A DNA stretch of 64,000 nt from Pseudogemmatithrix spongiicola (GTDB taxonomy: Bacteria > Gemmatimonadota > Gemmatimonadetes > Gemmatimonadales > Gemmatimonadaceae), in NCBI RefSeq assembly GCF_030623445.1, contig NZ_CP130613.1, positions 2,356,001 through 2,420,000 on the forward strand, given 5' to 3'. Numbering within the stretch: the stretch's first letter is position 1; each line of letters starts with the position of its first letter. Below the pieces are notes generated by a model, which was given only the letters and a program-made list of their open reading frames with translations, searched no databases and was not told where the DNA came from. Of the stretch, positions 52,445 to 59,277 are shown piece after piece. The position numbers and the translations under genes are program-made.

Positions 52445-52660
52445 ATGAGAGCTATGTCTGAGGAAATGCTCGCTCGGGATGGATACGCGGCGCGTCCGCC
52501 GCTGTTCCGTGCGCTCGCGCTGTCCCTGATCAGCTTGGTCGTGGCGCTCATCGAGGGGCCGCGCTACATGGTCGTCCTGCTCGCGGCCGCCGCCGGGCTC
52601 GAGTCCCTGCGCTACGCCCATCGGCGGCGCGATGCCCTCACCTCGCCCGACGCACGCTAG
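52445..52660 (+). CDS. Small membrane protein
   Basis: 71 residues. LFRALALSLISLVVALIEG and YMVVLLAAAAGLESLRYAH are two hydrophobic helices with a charged C-terminus. No known family. It is followed 28 bp later by another membrane protein gene in the same cassette; both may form one operon. Confidence 0.55.
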   Translation: MRAMSEEMLARDGYAARPPLFRALALSLISLVVALIEGPRYMVVLLAAAAGLESLRYAHRRRDALTSPDAR

Positions 52661-52688
52661 CCGCTTTCGGTCCCAGAGGATTTCGCCG

Positions 52689-52976
52689 ATGAAGAGTCGC
52701 CTCGCACAGCGCAGTGAGCGCGCGCAGCAAGCGCGCCGGATGCGCGCGAGCCTGACGGAGATGACGGGTGACAGCATCGCCGCTGAGGATCAGATGGTCG
52801 CGAGCGTCCTGCACCAGTTCATCCTCGGGCCGTTCCTCGTCGCCGGCCTGGCCGCCGTCTACTTCTGGTGGCGCGGCGACGAGATGACGCTCGGACACTT
52901 TATTGCCATGGGCGCCGCCGGTGCGATCCTCGGCTTCCGGTTCTGGCCCCGACGCAATCGACGCGCGGCGCGATAA
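52689..52976 (+). CDS. Small membrane protein
   Basis: 95 residues from ATG 52689 with AGAGGAT upstream. An N-terminal basic helix (KSRLAQRSERAQQARRMRAS) precedes two transmembrane helices (LHQFILGPFLVAGLAAVYFW and LGHFIAMGAAGAILGFRFW) and a basic tail. Unknown function. The stop is in the first of two tandem copies of a 14-bp sequence GGCGCGATAACGCC, the second of which begins the next attC. Confidence 0.6.
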   Translation: MKSRLAQRSERAQQARRMRASLTEMTGDSIAAEDQMVASVLHQFILGPFLVAGLAAVYFWWRGDEMTLGHFIAMGAAGAILGFRFWPRRNRRAAR

Positions 52977-52984
52977 CGCCGGCG

Positions 52985-53123
52985 CGATAACGCCGCTTGC
53001 TGCCGACAGCTGCGGGTGCGGAAGCAGTTGTGGGGCGGCCGCCCTGTAGGGCATGGGACGGCCTAGCGGCCGCCCCACAACTGCGTCTTATTGGAGCAGC
53101 TGCAGCAGAAGCAGACGTTATAC
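52985..53123 (+). repeat. attC site 28, long class (139 bp)
   Basis: Left box CGATAAC (duplicated 14 bp upstream), right box GTTATAC, palindrome GCAGTTGTGGGGCGGCCGCC with complement. Confidence 0.93.
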
Positions 53124-53148
53124 GCATCCGGGACGGTCGCGCGTGTGC

Positions 53149-53177
53149 TTGCGGTCTGTATATGTTCGCCATATACT
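53149..53177 (+). promoter_or_regulatory. Leaderless promoter and operator of brnT
   Basis: -35 TTGCGG (53149-53154), 17-bp spacer and -10 TATACT (53172-53177) end 6 nt before ATG 53184. The perfect inverted repeat GTATATG-TTCGC-CATATAC (53158-53176) overlaps the spacer and the -10, a likely binding site for the BrnA antitoxin. Confidence 0.75.
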
Positions 53178-53183
53178 TAGACT

Positions 53184-53492
53184 ATGCTGGATCTCGCCGC
53201 GCTCCTGGCCAACGTCGACGGCTTCGAGTGGGACGCCGGGAACACCGAGAAGAACGTCCTCGGCCACGGTGTCTCCCAGGGCGAGGCCGAAGAGATGTTC
53301 TTCGTCGCCCCGCTGGTCCTGCTGGAGGACGAGATGCACTCCGCCAGTGAACGGCGCTTTCTCATCTTCGGCCCCACCGGCTCGGGGCGCCTCCTCACCG
53401 CCGCCTTCACTGTCCGCCGCAAGCTCATCCGCATCATCTCCGTCCGCGACATGAGTCGCCTGGAGCGTCGCCGCTATGTCCAAGCCCGCTAA
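53184..53492 (+). CDS. brnT: BrnT-type toxin, ribonuclease
   Basis: 102 residues. FEWDAGNTEKNVLGHGVSQGEAEEMFF and the strand block ERRFLIFGPTGSGRLLTAAFTVRRKLIRIISVRDMSRLERRRY match BrnT, a RelE-like ribonuclease toxin. It precedes its antitoxin, the reverse of most modules but usual for brnTA. The end overlaps the brnA start by 17 bp. Confidence 0.93.
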   Translation: MLDLAALLANVDGFEWDAGNTEKNVLGHGVSQGEAEEMFFVAPLVLLEDEMHSASERRFLIFGPTGSGRLLTAAFTVRRKLIRIISVRDMSRLERRRYVQAR

Positions 53493-53787
53493 GAAGCTCA
53501 AGGCCGTCCCCAAGTTCCGCTCCGACGAGGAAGCGGGCGCGTTCTGGATGTCCCATGACGCCGCGGAGTACCTCGACCTGAGCAAGGCGCAGCCCGTGCG
53601 TTTCGCCAAGCTCCGCCCGTCGACCGCGACGATCTCGCTCCGGCTCCCGCAGGCCATGCTCGAGGAGCTGCGCGTGCTCGCGAACGAGAAGGACGTGCCC
53701 TACCAGAGCTTGCTCAAGGTCTATCTTGCGGAACGCATTGCGCAGGAGCGGAAGCCAGCTCGTCAACGTCGGCGCGCGAGCGTATAA
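53476..53787 (+). CDS. brnA: BrnA-type antitoxin
   Basis: 103 residues. N-terminal toxin-binding segment VPKFRSDEEAGAFWMSHDAAEYLD; C-terminal ribbon-helix-helix DNA-binding domain ATISLRLPQAMLEELRVLANEKDVPYQSLLKVYLAERI. BrnA covers BrnT and represses the operon together with it. The stop codon is in the next attC box. Confidence 0.92.
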   Translation: MSKPAKKLKAVPKFRSDEEAGAFWMSHDAAEYLDLSKAQPVRFAKLRPSTATISLRLPQAMLEELRVLANEKDVPYQSLLKVYLAERIAQERKPARQRRRASV

Positions 53788-53917
53788 CGCAGCTTGCTGC
53801 CGACGAAGGCAGGGGCGATAGCGGTTGGGGGGCCACGGCTTCACTTTATGTGAAGGACCGCCGCGGCCCCCCAACCGCATCTTACGGGAGCGCTCGCAGC
53901 AGAAGCACACGTTATCT
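53782..53917 (+). repeat. attC site 29, long class (136 bp)
   Basis: Left box GTATAAC, right box GTTATCT, palindrome GCGGTTGGGGGGCCACGGC with complement. Confidence 0.93.
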
Positions 53918-53939
53918 GGACCTCGATTAGATTGGCTGT

Positions 53940-54392
53940 ATGCCAAATCGTGATTTCCACGTAGTCTCGAGCGGGGTCGCAGGCGCCTTGTTTGCGCTCA
54001 AGCGCGCCGAGTCGCAGCCGGACGCCCATCGGCTCATCGAAGCACTTGGTGGAATCGCGGGCGGTGCGTTTGGTGGTCGTGCGCCTGACTTGCTCGACCC
54101 TCCGACGTCGCCGAATCATCGTGGCAGCGCTCACTCCGTTGCTGCCGCAGCCGCAGTCTACTCCGTCTCCGGATCCGTCCTCATTTCGTGGCAGGAGTGG
54201 CTTCGCAGCAAGGCTGATCAGCTTCGGCACGAACGCGAGTTGCTTCCTCAGGATTCACTCCTGAGAGCCGTGTATGCCTTTGCTGAGTTCCTGTGCCGCT
54301 TGCTATCGGGCATCATTGCCGGCTTGTTGGCTGGATATACCACGCACTTGGGCTTCGACGCGCTGACTCCGCGGTCCCTTAGCCTGGTTTAG
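53940..54392 (+). CDS. YdjM-like membrane-bound metal-dependent hydrolase
   Basis: 150 residues. RAPDLLDPPTSPNHRGSAHS and the C-terminal GYTTHLGFDALTPRSLSLV contain the conserved His and Asp of the YdjM/DUF457 family (HRGxxHS and HLxxDxxTP), thought to bind a metal in the membrane. Hydrophobic segments flank them (AAAAAVYSVSGSVLISW, LLSGIIAGLLAGYT). The physiological substrate is unknown. A -10-like TAGATT (53928-53933) 6 nt before the ATG suggests a leaderless transcript. Confidence 0.82.
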   Translation: MPNRDFHVVSSGVAGALFALKRAESQPDAHRLIEALGGIAGGAFGGRAPDLLDPPTSPNHRGSAHSVAAAAAVYSVSGSVLISWQEWLRSKADQLRHERELLPQDSLLRAVYAFAEFLCRLLSGIIAGLLAGYTTHLGFDALTPRSLSLV

Positions 54393-54522
54393 CGCGCACC
54401 GGCCAGATAACGACGCTTGCTGCCGACAAGCGCAGGGGCGGTAGCGGTTGGGGGGCCACGGCTTCACTTTACGTGAACGATTGCCGCGGCCCCCCAACCG
54501 CATTTTTCTGTGAAGCGGCGGC

Positions 54523-54768
54523 CCGCGTCAAGCCCCAGATGTGCTGACGCTGTTGCAACTCTCGATTGTGCCCGCGCGGCTCGAGGTGCTGCTCATCCTT
54601 CTGTTCGCGCTCACTCGTGAGGCCCGCGGCCTCGGCGCATTGGGGTCTGCGAAGGAGTGGTGGCGCCAACTATGGGTCGGCTCTCACCAGCGGCCATAAA
54701 ATGCGTCGCGCTCACCACGCCCGATTCAGTCATCTCGATCCTACGCAGGTCCTGCATGCCCGCGGTGC
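54523..54768 (-). ncRNA. Candidate guide RNA region of the second IS1111-like copy
   Basis: Same as 50183-50428. The junction-like segment CCAACTATGGG lies at 54666-54676 and the complement of the target at 54694-54704. Confidence 0.62.
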
Positions 54769-55812
54769 TTACGCGGCGTGCACCGGCTCGCTCGGCGGCA
54801 TCCGCAGCTGGCCCGCGTCATACGCCCGCTGATCCCGCCACATCGCATACAGGATGCCCGCGAGCCGCCGCGCCAGCGCGACCGCCGCGATCTTCTTGCC
54901 CCGCCGATGCAGGATGCGCTGCGCCCACGCGCGCAGCACCGCGGTGTCGGCCGCCTTCGAGCGGAGGATGCGCCACGCCGCCTCGACCAGGAGATAGCGC
55001 GCGCGGCGGTTGCCCGCCTTCGTGATGTGCCCGACCCGGCGCTTCTCGCCTGAGCTCCGCTCCCCGGGCACCAGCCCGAGGAAGGCCTCGAACTGGTGCG
55101 CCGACGGGAACCGGCCGACGTCATCCGCAATCGCGACGAGGCCGCTCGAGGTCACCGGCCCGATGGAGGGGGCCGTCTGCAGCAGCGCCACGATCGGGTC
55201 CGTGCGCCCCAGTGCCGCGATGCGCGCGTCCGCGGCCTCGATCTGGACGTTCAGCGGGCCGAGGACCGCGATCAACGGCGCGAGCTCGGCCGCCAGCGTC
55301 GACCCGAGGGGGAGCGCCGTGAGTCGCTCGACGAAGTTCGCGGCCGTGCTGCTCGGCACGCGCAGGCCGTCGCGGCGCACGAGCGCCTTGGCGAGCGCGA
55401 TGCACCGCGTGCGCGTGCGGACCAGCGCCTCGCGCACCGCCAGCTCGGCGCGCACGTGGCGGCGCGCGGCCGACACGCGGTGCGCTGGCCGATAGGCGCC
55501 GAGCCGGAGCGCGTCGGCGAGGGTGCGCGCATCGCGCCTGTCCGTCTTCACGCGCCGACTCCGCGTGGCGTACATCGGCGCGAAGTTCGGGTCGGCGACA
55601 ATCACCGCGTGGCCGAGCGCCTCCAGGTGACACGCGACCCATTCGCTCTCGGTCGACGCCTCGACGAGGATCCGCGCGGGCGGACGCGACCCCAGCACCG
55701 CCGTGAAGCGGTCACGGCTCGTGACGATGCGCCGCTCCGTCGCGTGCCCCTCCGCGTCGAGGATGCAGAGTTGGCTCTCGCGCTTGTGGAGATCAATCCC
55801 TATCATATCCAT
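54769..55812 (-). CDS. IS110-family (IS1111-like) transposase, copy 2
   Basis: A 347-residue protein identical to that at 50429-51472, with the same ATG (55812). Because of the different right flank, the open frame upstream extends through the element end, but the catalytic fold starts at MDMIGIDLHK. Confidence 0.93.
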   Translation of the reverse strand: MDMIGIDLHKRESQLCILDAEGHATERRIVTSRDRFTAVLGSRPPARILVEASTESEWVACHLEALGHAVIVADPNFAPMYATRSRRVKTDRRDARTLADALRLGAYRPAHRVSAARRHVRAELAVREALVRTRTRCIALAKALVRRDGLRVPSSTAANFVERLTALPLGSTLAAELAPLIAVLGPLNVQIEAADARIAALGRTDPIVALLQTAPSIGPVTSSGLVAIADDVGRFPSAHQFEAFLGLVPGERSSGEKRRVGHITKAGNRRARYLLVEAAWRILRSKAADTAVLRAWAQRILHRRGKKIAAVALARRLAGILYAMWRDQRAYDAGQLRMPPSEPVHAA

Positions 55813-55975
55813 GGCGGCTGGCCTCCGCAGTGTGCCCCGTCGCGAGACGGTGAGCACGGTAGATGGTATGGGGCAGAACCTTGCACCCCGCGATGGGCGG
55901 AGGTCCAGCCGCCGCTTCATACCAACTATGGGAGCGCTTGCAGCAGAAGCATACGTTATGCGAACACCGCCGACC

Positions 55976-56003
55976 TTGACGCGTGTCACGTGACGCGTTA
56001 CAT
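55976..56003 (+). promoter_or_regulatory. Leaderless promoter and operator of higB
   Basis: -35 TTGACG (55976-55981), 16-bp spacer and -10 TTACAT (55998-56003), 6 nt before GTG 56010. The spacer holds the perfect palindrome GTCACGTGAC (55985-55994), a probable HigA operator. Confidence 0.72.
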
Positions 56004-56009
56004 TTCAGC

Positions 56010-56291
56010 GTGATCAAGACCTTCGCGGACCGGCAAACCGAGGAGCTGTTCCGCACCGGCAAGGCGAAACGCGTGCCCGCCGACGTCGCCCGCCGCGCCC
56101 TGCGCAAGCTCGCCGCCGTAGACGCCGCCACCCAGGTCTCCGATCTCAAGGTGCCGCCCGGCAATCGCTTGCACGCCCTCAAGGGTGATCGCGCCGGACA
56201 GCACGCCATATCCGTGAACGACCAATGGCGCATCTGCTTCCGGTTCGCGGACGGGGATGCGTTCGACGTGGAGTTCTGCGATTACCACTAG
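56010..56291 (+). CDS. higB: HigB-type toxin, RelE superfamily
   Basis: 93 residues from GTG. The start IKTFADRQTEELFRTGKAKRVPADVARRALRKLAAVDAA, then LKVPPGNRLHALKGDRAGQHAISVNDQWRICFRFADGDAFDVEFCDYH, is the HigB signature. It cleaves mRNA on the ribosome. It precedes higA, the usual inverted order of this family. The stop lies 12 bp before the higA start, with CTGGAG between. Confidence 0.95.
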   Translation: MIKTFADRQTEELFRTGKAKRVPADVARRALRKLAAVDAATQVSDLKVPPGNRLHALKGDRAGQHAISVNDQWRICFRFADGDAFDVEFCDYH

Positions 56292-56303
56292 CTGGAGTGT
56301 CTC

Positions 56304-56618
56304 ATGAGCATTGCCAACACCAAGCCGCTTGAGCGGCGCCCCATTCATCCGGGGGAGATTCTCCGCGAGGACTTCCTCCCGGAGTATGAGCTCTCGGTCA
56401 CGGCGCTCGCCGAGGCCCTCGGCGTCTCGCGGCAGTCCGTCAACGAGTTGCTGCGCGAGCGGCGTGCGGTCAGCCCCGAGATGGCGCTGCGGCTCGGCAA
56501 GCTCTTCGGGACGTCGCCGGAGTTCTGGCTGAATCTCCAGCGGAACATCGACCTCTGGGACGCGGCGAAGGGGCTCAAGCGCGAAATCGCGCACATTCAC
56601 CCCCTGCAAGTCGCATAA
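56304..56618 (+). CDS. higA: HigA-type antitoxin, XRE family
   Basis: 104 residues. RRPIHPGEILREDFLPEYELSVTALAEALGVSRQSVNELLRERRAVSPEMALRLGKLFGTSPEFWLNLQ is the HigA helix-turn-helix domain. It binds HigB and represses the promoter at 55976. The stop is fused to the next attC box. Confidence 0.95.
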   Translation: MSIANTKPLERRPIHPGEILREDFLPEYELSVTALAEALGVSRQSVNELLRERRAVSPEMALRLGKLFGTSPEFWLNLQRNIDLWDAAKGLKREIAHIHPLQVA

Positions 56619-56738
56619 CGCAGCTTGCTGCCGACGAGCGCGGGGGCGGTAGCGGTTGGGGGGCCACGGCTTCACTTTTTCCCGTGGCCCCCCAACCGCA
56701 TCCTATGGGAGCACTCGAAGCAGAAGCACACGTTAGTG
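56613..56738 (+). repeat. attC site 31, long class, shortened (126 bp)
   Basis: Left box GCATAAC, right box GTTAGTG, palindrome GCGGTTGGGGGGCCACGG with complement; the loop is about 10 bp shorter than in related sites and the right arm reads TCGAAGCAGAAGC. Confidence 0.9.
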
Positions 56739-56759
56739 CGAGCAAAGACGAGATCGTGA

Positions 56760-57230
56760 ATGCCGACGCCTTTTGTAATCGAAGTCTCGCTACCTCCTGC
56801 CCAGGTCCGCGCGCGAATAGCGGCGGCATTGAAGCCTGTCCCGCTTCTCGCGGCCGTGAGGCCTCCGGCCGACAGCACGCAGTTCTGGGGACGCGTTGAC
56901 GCTCGTCAATTGGAGGTGCGGCTACCTCATTCAGGTCGCAACTCGTTTCGCGCAACGCTCACGGGATCACTCGCACCCATCGCCGGCGGCACACGTCTCA
57001 CGATTCGTCCGACTGGGTTCGCGTTTGCGCCCGTGATCTTCGTTGTATGGTTGTCGACTGTGGTGTCGTGGGGCATCGCCGCGTTCCGTCGAGGTGACGG
57101 GCAGTCCTTACTCATACTCGGGGGAATGGCTGCCTTCGGCGTCTGGATCCTGAGAATGGGCTGGCGCATTTACGACGAGCAAGCGAAAGAGCTCGAAAGG
57201 CGACTCCGCGCGGCGCTCGAAGCACCGTAA
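56760..57230 (+). CDS. Hypothetical membrane protein
   Basis: 156 residues. An N-terminal soluble beta-rich part (FVIEVSLPPAQVRARIAAAL, FWGRVDARQLEVRLPHSGRNSFRATLTGSL) precedes two transmembrane helices (FAPVIFVVWLSTVVSWGIAAF and LLILGGMAAFGVWILRMGW) and a basic C-terminal helix. No named family. ATG 56760 lies 21 bp after the attC. Confidence 0.6.
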   Translation: MPTPFVIEVSLPPAQVRARIAAALKPVPLLAAVRPPADSTQFWGRVDARQLEVRLPHSGRNSFRATLTGSLAPIAGGTRLTIRPTGFAFAPVIFVVWLSTVVSWGIAAFRRGDGQSLLILGGMAAFGVWILRMGWRIYDEQAKELERRLRAALEAP

Positions 57231-57245
57231 GTTCGGAGCGCGCCG

Positions 57246-57380
57246 CACCACCGACGCTTGCCGCCGATGGCCACCGCTAGGGATGGGTTTGGCGGGGCGT
57301 CCGTGATGGCCTGGGTTGGTTGCGCACGCCCCGCCAAACCCTCCTCATTGGAGCGTCCACAGCAGAAGCACACGTCATGT
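57246..57380 (+). repeat. attC site 32, degenerate (135 bp)
   Basis: Left box CACCACC and right box GTCATGT both deviate from consensus. The arms (CTTGCCGCCGATGG, CAGCAGAAGCACAC) and the palindrome GGGTTTGGCGGGGCGTCC, with a nearly complete complement, are still clear. The boxes have lost AAC/GTT, so the site is probably inactive. Confidence 0.8.
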
Positions 57381-57436
57381 TGATGCACGCGATCGACTAG
57401 CTTTCCAGAGCACGGCGCGCTCCTCGCGCCCGCCGC

Positions 57437-57483
57437 CCGCGAGGACGACCCCGCGGAGTCCATGCCGCCCCGGGACGACCCGG
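57437..57483 (+). promoter_or_regulatory. Guanidine-II riboswitch (mini-ykkC)
   Basis: Two hairpins, each with an ACGA loop: CCGCGAGG-ACGA-CCCCGCGG (57437-57456, one A-C mismatch) and CCGGG-ACGA-CCCGG (57470-57483), 13 nt apart. Paired ACGR-loop hairpins define the guanidine-II class. The gene 21 bp downstream is a guanidinium exporter, the family's standard target. Confidence 0.88.
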
Positions 57484-57504
57484 ACTGTCGCGAGCATTCT
57501 GAAC

Positions 57505-57831
57505 ATGAACTGGTTCCTCCTCACCCTGGCGGGCCTTCTCGAGGTCGGCTGGGCCATCGGCTTGAAGAAGTCCGAAGGCTTCGCTCACCTCGGACCCTCA
57601 CTCGCCACCCTCGGCGCGATGGCGCTGAGCTTCTGGCTCTTGAGCATCGCGATGCGCTCGCTTCCGCTCGGCACTGCCTATCCGGTCTGGGTCGGCATCG
57701 GCGCGGTGGGATCGGTGGTCGCCGGGAGCTGGCTCTTCGGCGAGTCACTCACGGTGCTGCGCGTCGTCAGCGTCCTGCTCATCATCGTTGGCATCATCGG
57801 TCTCAAGCTCGCCACGCCCGTACCGGGGTGA
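57505..57831 (+). CDS. gdx: Guanidinium exporter, SMR family (Gdx/SugE type)
   Basis: 108 residues with four transmembrane helices. WFLLTLAGLLEVGWAIGLKKSEGF holds the essential Glu in the first helix (LLEVGWA) and the KKSEGF loop typical of Gdx rather than EmrE. AMALSFWLLSIAMRSLPLGTAYPVWVGIGAVGSVV and LTVLRVVSVLLIIVGIIGLKLAT complete the fold. It exports guanidinium in exchange for protons as an antiparallel dimer. The riboswitch upstream supports this assignment over a drug exporter. Confidence 0.93.
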   Translation: MNWFLLTLAGLLEVGWAIGLKKSEGFAHLGPSLATLGAMALSFWLLSIAMRSLPLGTAYPVWVGIGAVGSVVAGSWLFGESLTVLRVVSVLLIIVGIIGLKLATPVPG

Positions 57832-57837
57832 CGGCCC

Positions 57838-57916
57838 GATGGAGCATTGCACGGCCTAGCGGCCGCCACACAACTGCATCTTATTGGAGCAACCGCAACA
57901 GATGCACTCGTTGCTC
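57838..57916 (+). repeat. Right half of an attC site (remnant)
   Basis: GCACGGCCTAGCGGCCGCCA, then ACTGCATCTTATTGGAGCA, a drifted arm CAACAGATGCACTC and box GTTGCTC align with the right half of GTTGTGGGG-type sites. The left half is gone. Confidence 0.75.
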
Positions 57917-57949
57917 GGACCCGCAGTGGTAGAAGGCCACGCTCCCACC

Positions 57950-58339
57950 ATGTCGCACGCATTCAGCGCGAACCTCTTCACCCTCTGCGCGGGCACCGTG
58001 ACGCTCTTCCAGCTCGCGCTCGTCGCCGGCGCGCCGTGGGGACAGCTCACGCAGGGCGGACGCGTCGGTGGTGCCCTGCCACTCGCCGGTCGTCTCGTCG
58101 CCTTGGCATCGGCCCTCCTCCTGGTCGCGTTCATCGTCGCCGTGCGCGCCCGTGCCCGCACCGATCGATTCCGCCGCATGGCCTGGGTCGTCGTGGCCTA
58201 CTGCGCCCTCGGCATCGTCGCCAACGCCGCCACGCCGAGCGCCCCCGAGCGCGCCCTCTGGCTCCCGGTCGTCACCCTGATGTTCGGCGCGAGTCTCCAC
58301 GTCGCGCGTCGGCGCGCGCCGACGCGCGACGTTCCATGA
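57950..58339 (+). CDS. Hypothetical integral membrane protein
   Basis: 129 residues, four hydrophobic helices (NLFTLCAGTVTLFQLALVAG, GRLVALASALLLVAFIVAV, MAWVVVAYCALGIVANAA, LWLPVVTLMFGASLHVA). No named family. It follows the attC remnant, so it was probably a cassette gene now fixed in the decayed end of the array. Confidence 0.62.
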   Translation: MSHAFSANLFTLCAGTVTLFQLALVAGAPWGQLTQGGRVGGALPLAGRLVALASALLLVAFIVAVRARARTDRFRRMAWVVVAYCALGIVANAATPSAPERALWLPVVTLMFGASLHVARRRAPTRDVP

Positions 58340-58444
58340 GAAGCGCCTCACACGAACGGCATCCGTGTAGGATCCGGGAAACCTGTCGGATCTCACGCCA
58401 GCCGCCGAAGCATCGCCTCGGCGGGTCTTCACGCTCCGCAGGCG

Positions 58445-58714
58445 CTACGGCTGCCAGCGCTTGAGCTTTGGGATCTCACGGGCCGCCCAGCGCGCCAGAA
58501 AGCGCGGCCAGTGCTGCTTGGTGGTCAGGATGTTCACGACGAAGTCCTTCATCTGTTCAGCCGTGTCATCCGGCCGGAAGAACCTACCGTTGGCGTAGCA
58601 GAGCCCGCAGTACATCGGCGACGGCGAGCCGTCAGCCTCGGTCCCCCGCTTCTCGGGACCCTTGCCCATCGGCATTCCGCAGCTCTGGCAGCGTTGGTAG
58701 ATGGTCCTGTCCAT
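58445..58714 (-). CDS. Putative zinc-ribbon protein
   Basis: 89 residues. The N-terminal zinc ribbon CQSCGMPM...GTEADGSPSPMYCGLCYANGRFF matches the putative zinc-ribbon domain family (PF12674). The helical tail EQMKDFVVNILTTKQHWPRFLARWAAREIPKLKRW is typical of it. Cys pairs bind zinc; function unknown. Encoded leftward, unlike cassette genes. Confidence 0.85.
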   Translation of the reverse strand: MDRTIYQRCQSCGMPMGKGPEKRGTEADGSPSPMYCGLCYANGRFFRPDDTAEQMKDFVVNILTTKQHWPRFLARWAAREIPKLKRWQP

Positions 58715-58763
58715 GACAGCAGTTTACGCCCCACCAACCGCCGTAGCAAACCGGGTTGAGGGC

Positions 58764-58857
58764 GGAAGCGTCGCGTGCTGCCGACGGCCAGCCCACGGTA
58801 GCGCGGGCTGCGCCCGCACGGTCCATTGGAGGGCCCGAGCAGACGCATACGTTACGT
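58764..58857 (+). repeat. Degenerate attC remnant, short class
   Basis: Arm GTGCTGCCGACGGCC, palindrome GCGCGGGCTGCGCCCGC, then TCCATTGGAGGGCCCGAGCA and box GTTACGT. The left box is absent. Confidence 0.72.
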
Positions 58858-59013
58858 GGACACACCCAGTCGAACGCCGCGCTGTTCACCGCGCCGCACT
58901 TTCTCTCGAAGCGTCCGCTCCAGTTGCAGGCGCTCGACCGAGGCAAGACTCGCAGCCGTGGGGGACAACGCTGCACGACTCCGACCGGTGAGGTGCTGTA
59001 CACGCTCGTGTAG

Positions 59014-59187
59014 GCATGCTTCGCCGCGTGCGGCTTCGGCATCCTCATCGCAGCCGCCCGGCACCGGCTCGTCGCCGCCACCGTGATCATCGCCGCGGTC
59101 GCACTCGACACGCCGGTCCTGGCGTTCACTCGCTCGCGGTGCCCGCGCACGGATGTCGCCGCTTGCCGCGAGTACACGTGCGAGTGA
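59014..59187 (+). pseudogene. 3-prime fragment of a cassette gene
   Basis: 57 codons without start, in one frame after a TAG: CFAACGFGILIAAARHRLVA, then ATVIIAAVALDTPVLAFTRS and RCPRTDVAACREYTCE. The hydrophobic composition suggests part of a membrane protein. The stop is directly followed by an attC remnant, as in intact cassettes. Confidence 0.5.
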
Positions 59188-59252
59188 CGACCTAGCGGCC
59201 GCCGCACCACTGCTTTCTATTGAGATGTTCAGAGTAGAAGCACACGTTCTTC
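59187..59252 (+). repeat. Right half of an attC site (remnant)
   Basis: CGACCTAGCGGCCGCCGCAC, then CTGCTTTCTATTGAGATGTTC, arm AGAGTAGAAGCACAC and box GTTCTTC. The left half is lost. Confidence 0.7.
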
Positions 59253-59277
59253 TGACCGCCTCTCCTGAGGCTTTTCG

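Larger units (their letters stand above)
54507..55927 (-). mobile_element. IS110-family element, IS1111-like subgroup, copy 2 (about 1421 bp)
   Basis: Same sequence, orientation and attC position as 50167-51587. Subterminal repeats TGAAGCGGCGGC at 54511-54522 and, inverted, 55908-55919. Confidence 0.9.
54405..55961 (+). repeat. attC site 30, interrupted by an IS1111-like element
   Basis: Left part 54405-54506 (box AGATAAC, palindrome GCGGTTGGGGGGCCACGGC with complement) ends GCATTTT; right part 55928-55961 starts ATGGGAGCG and ends in box GTTATGC. Joined length 136 bp. The insertion point is the same nucleotide as in attC site 26, although the palindromes differ. Confidence 0.9.
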
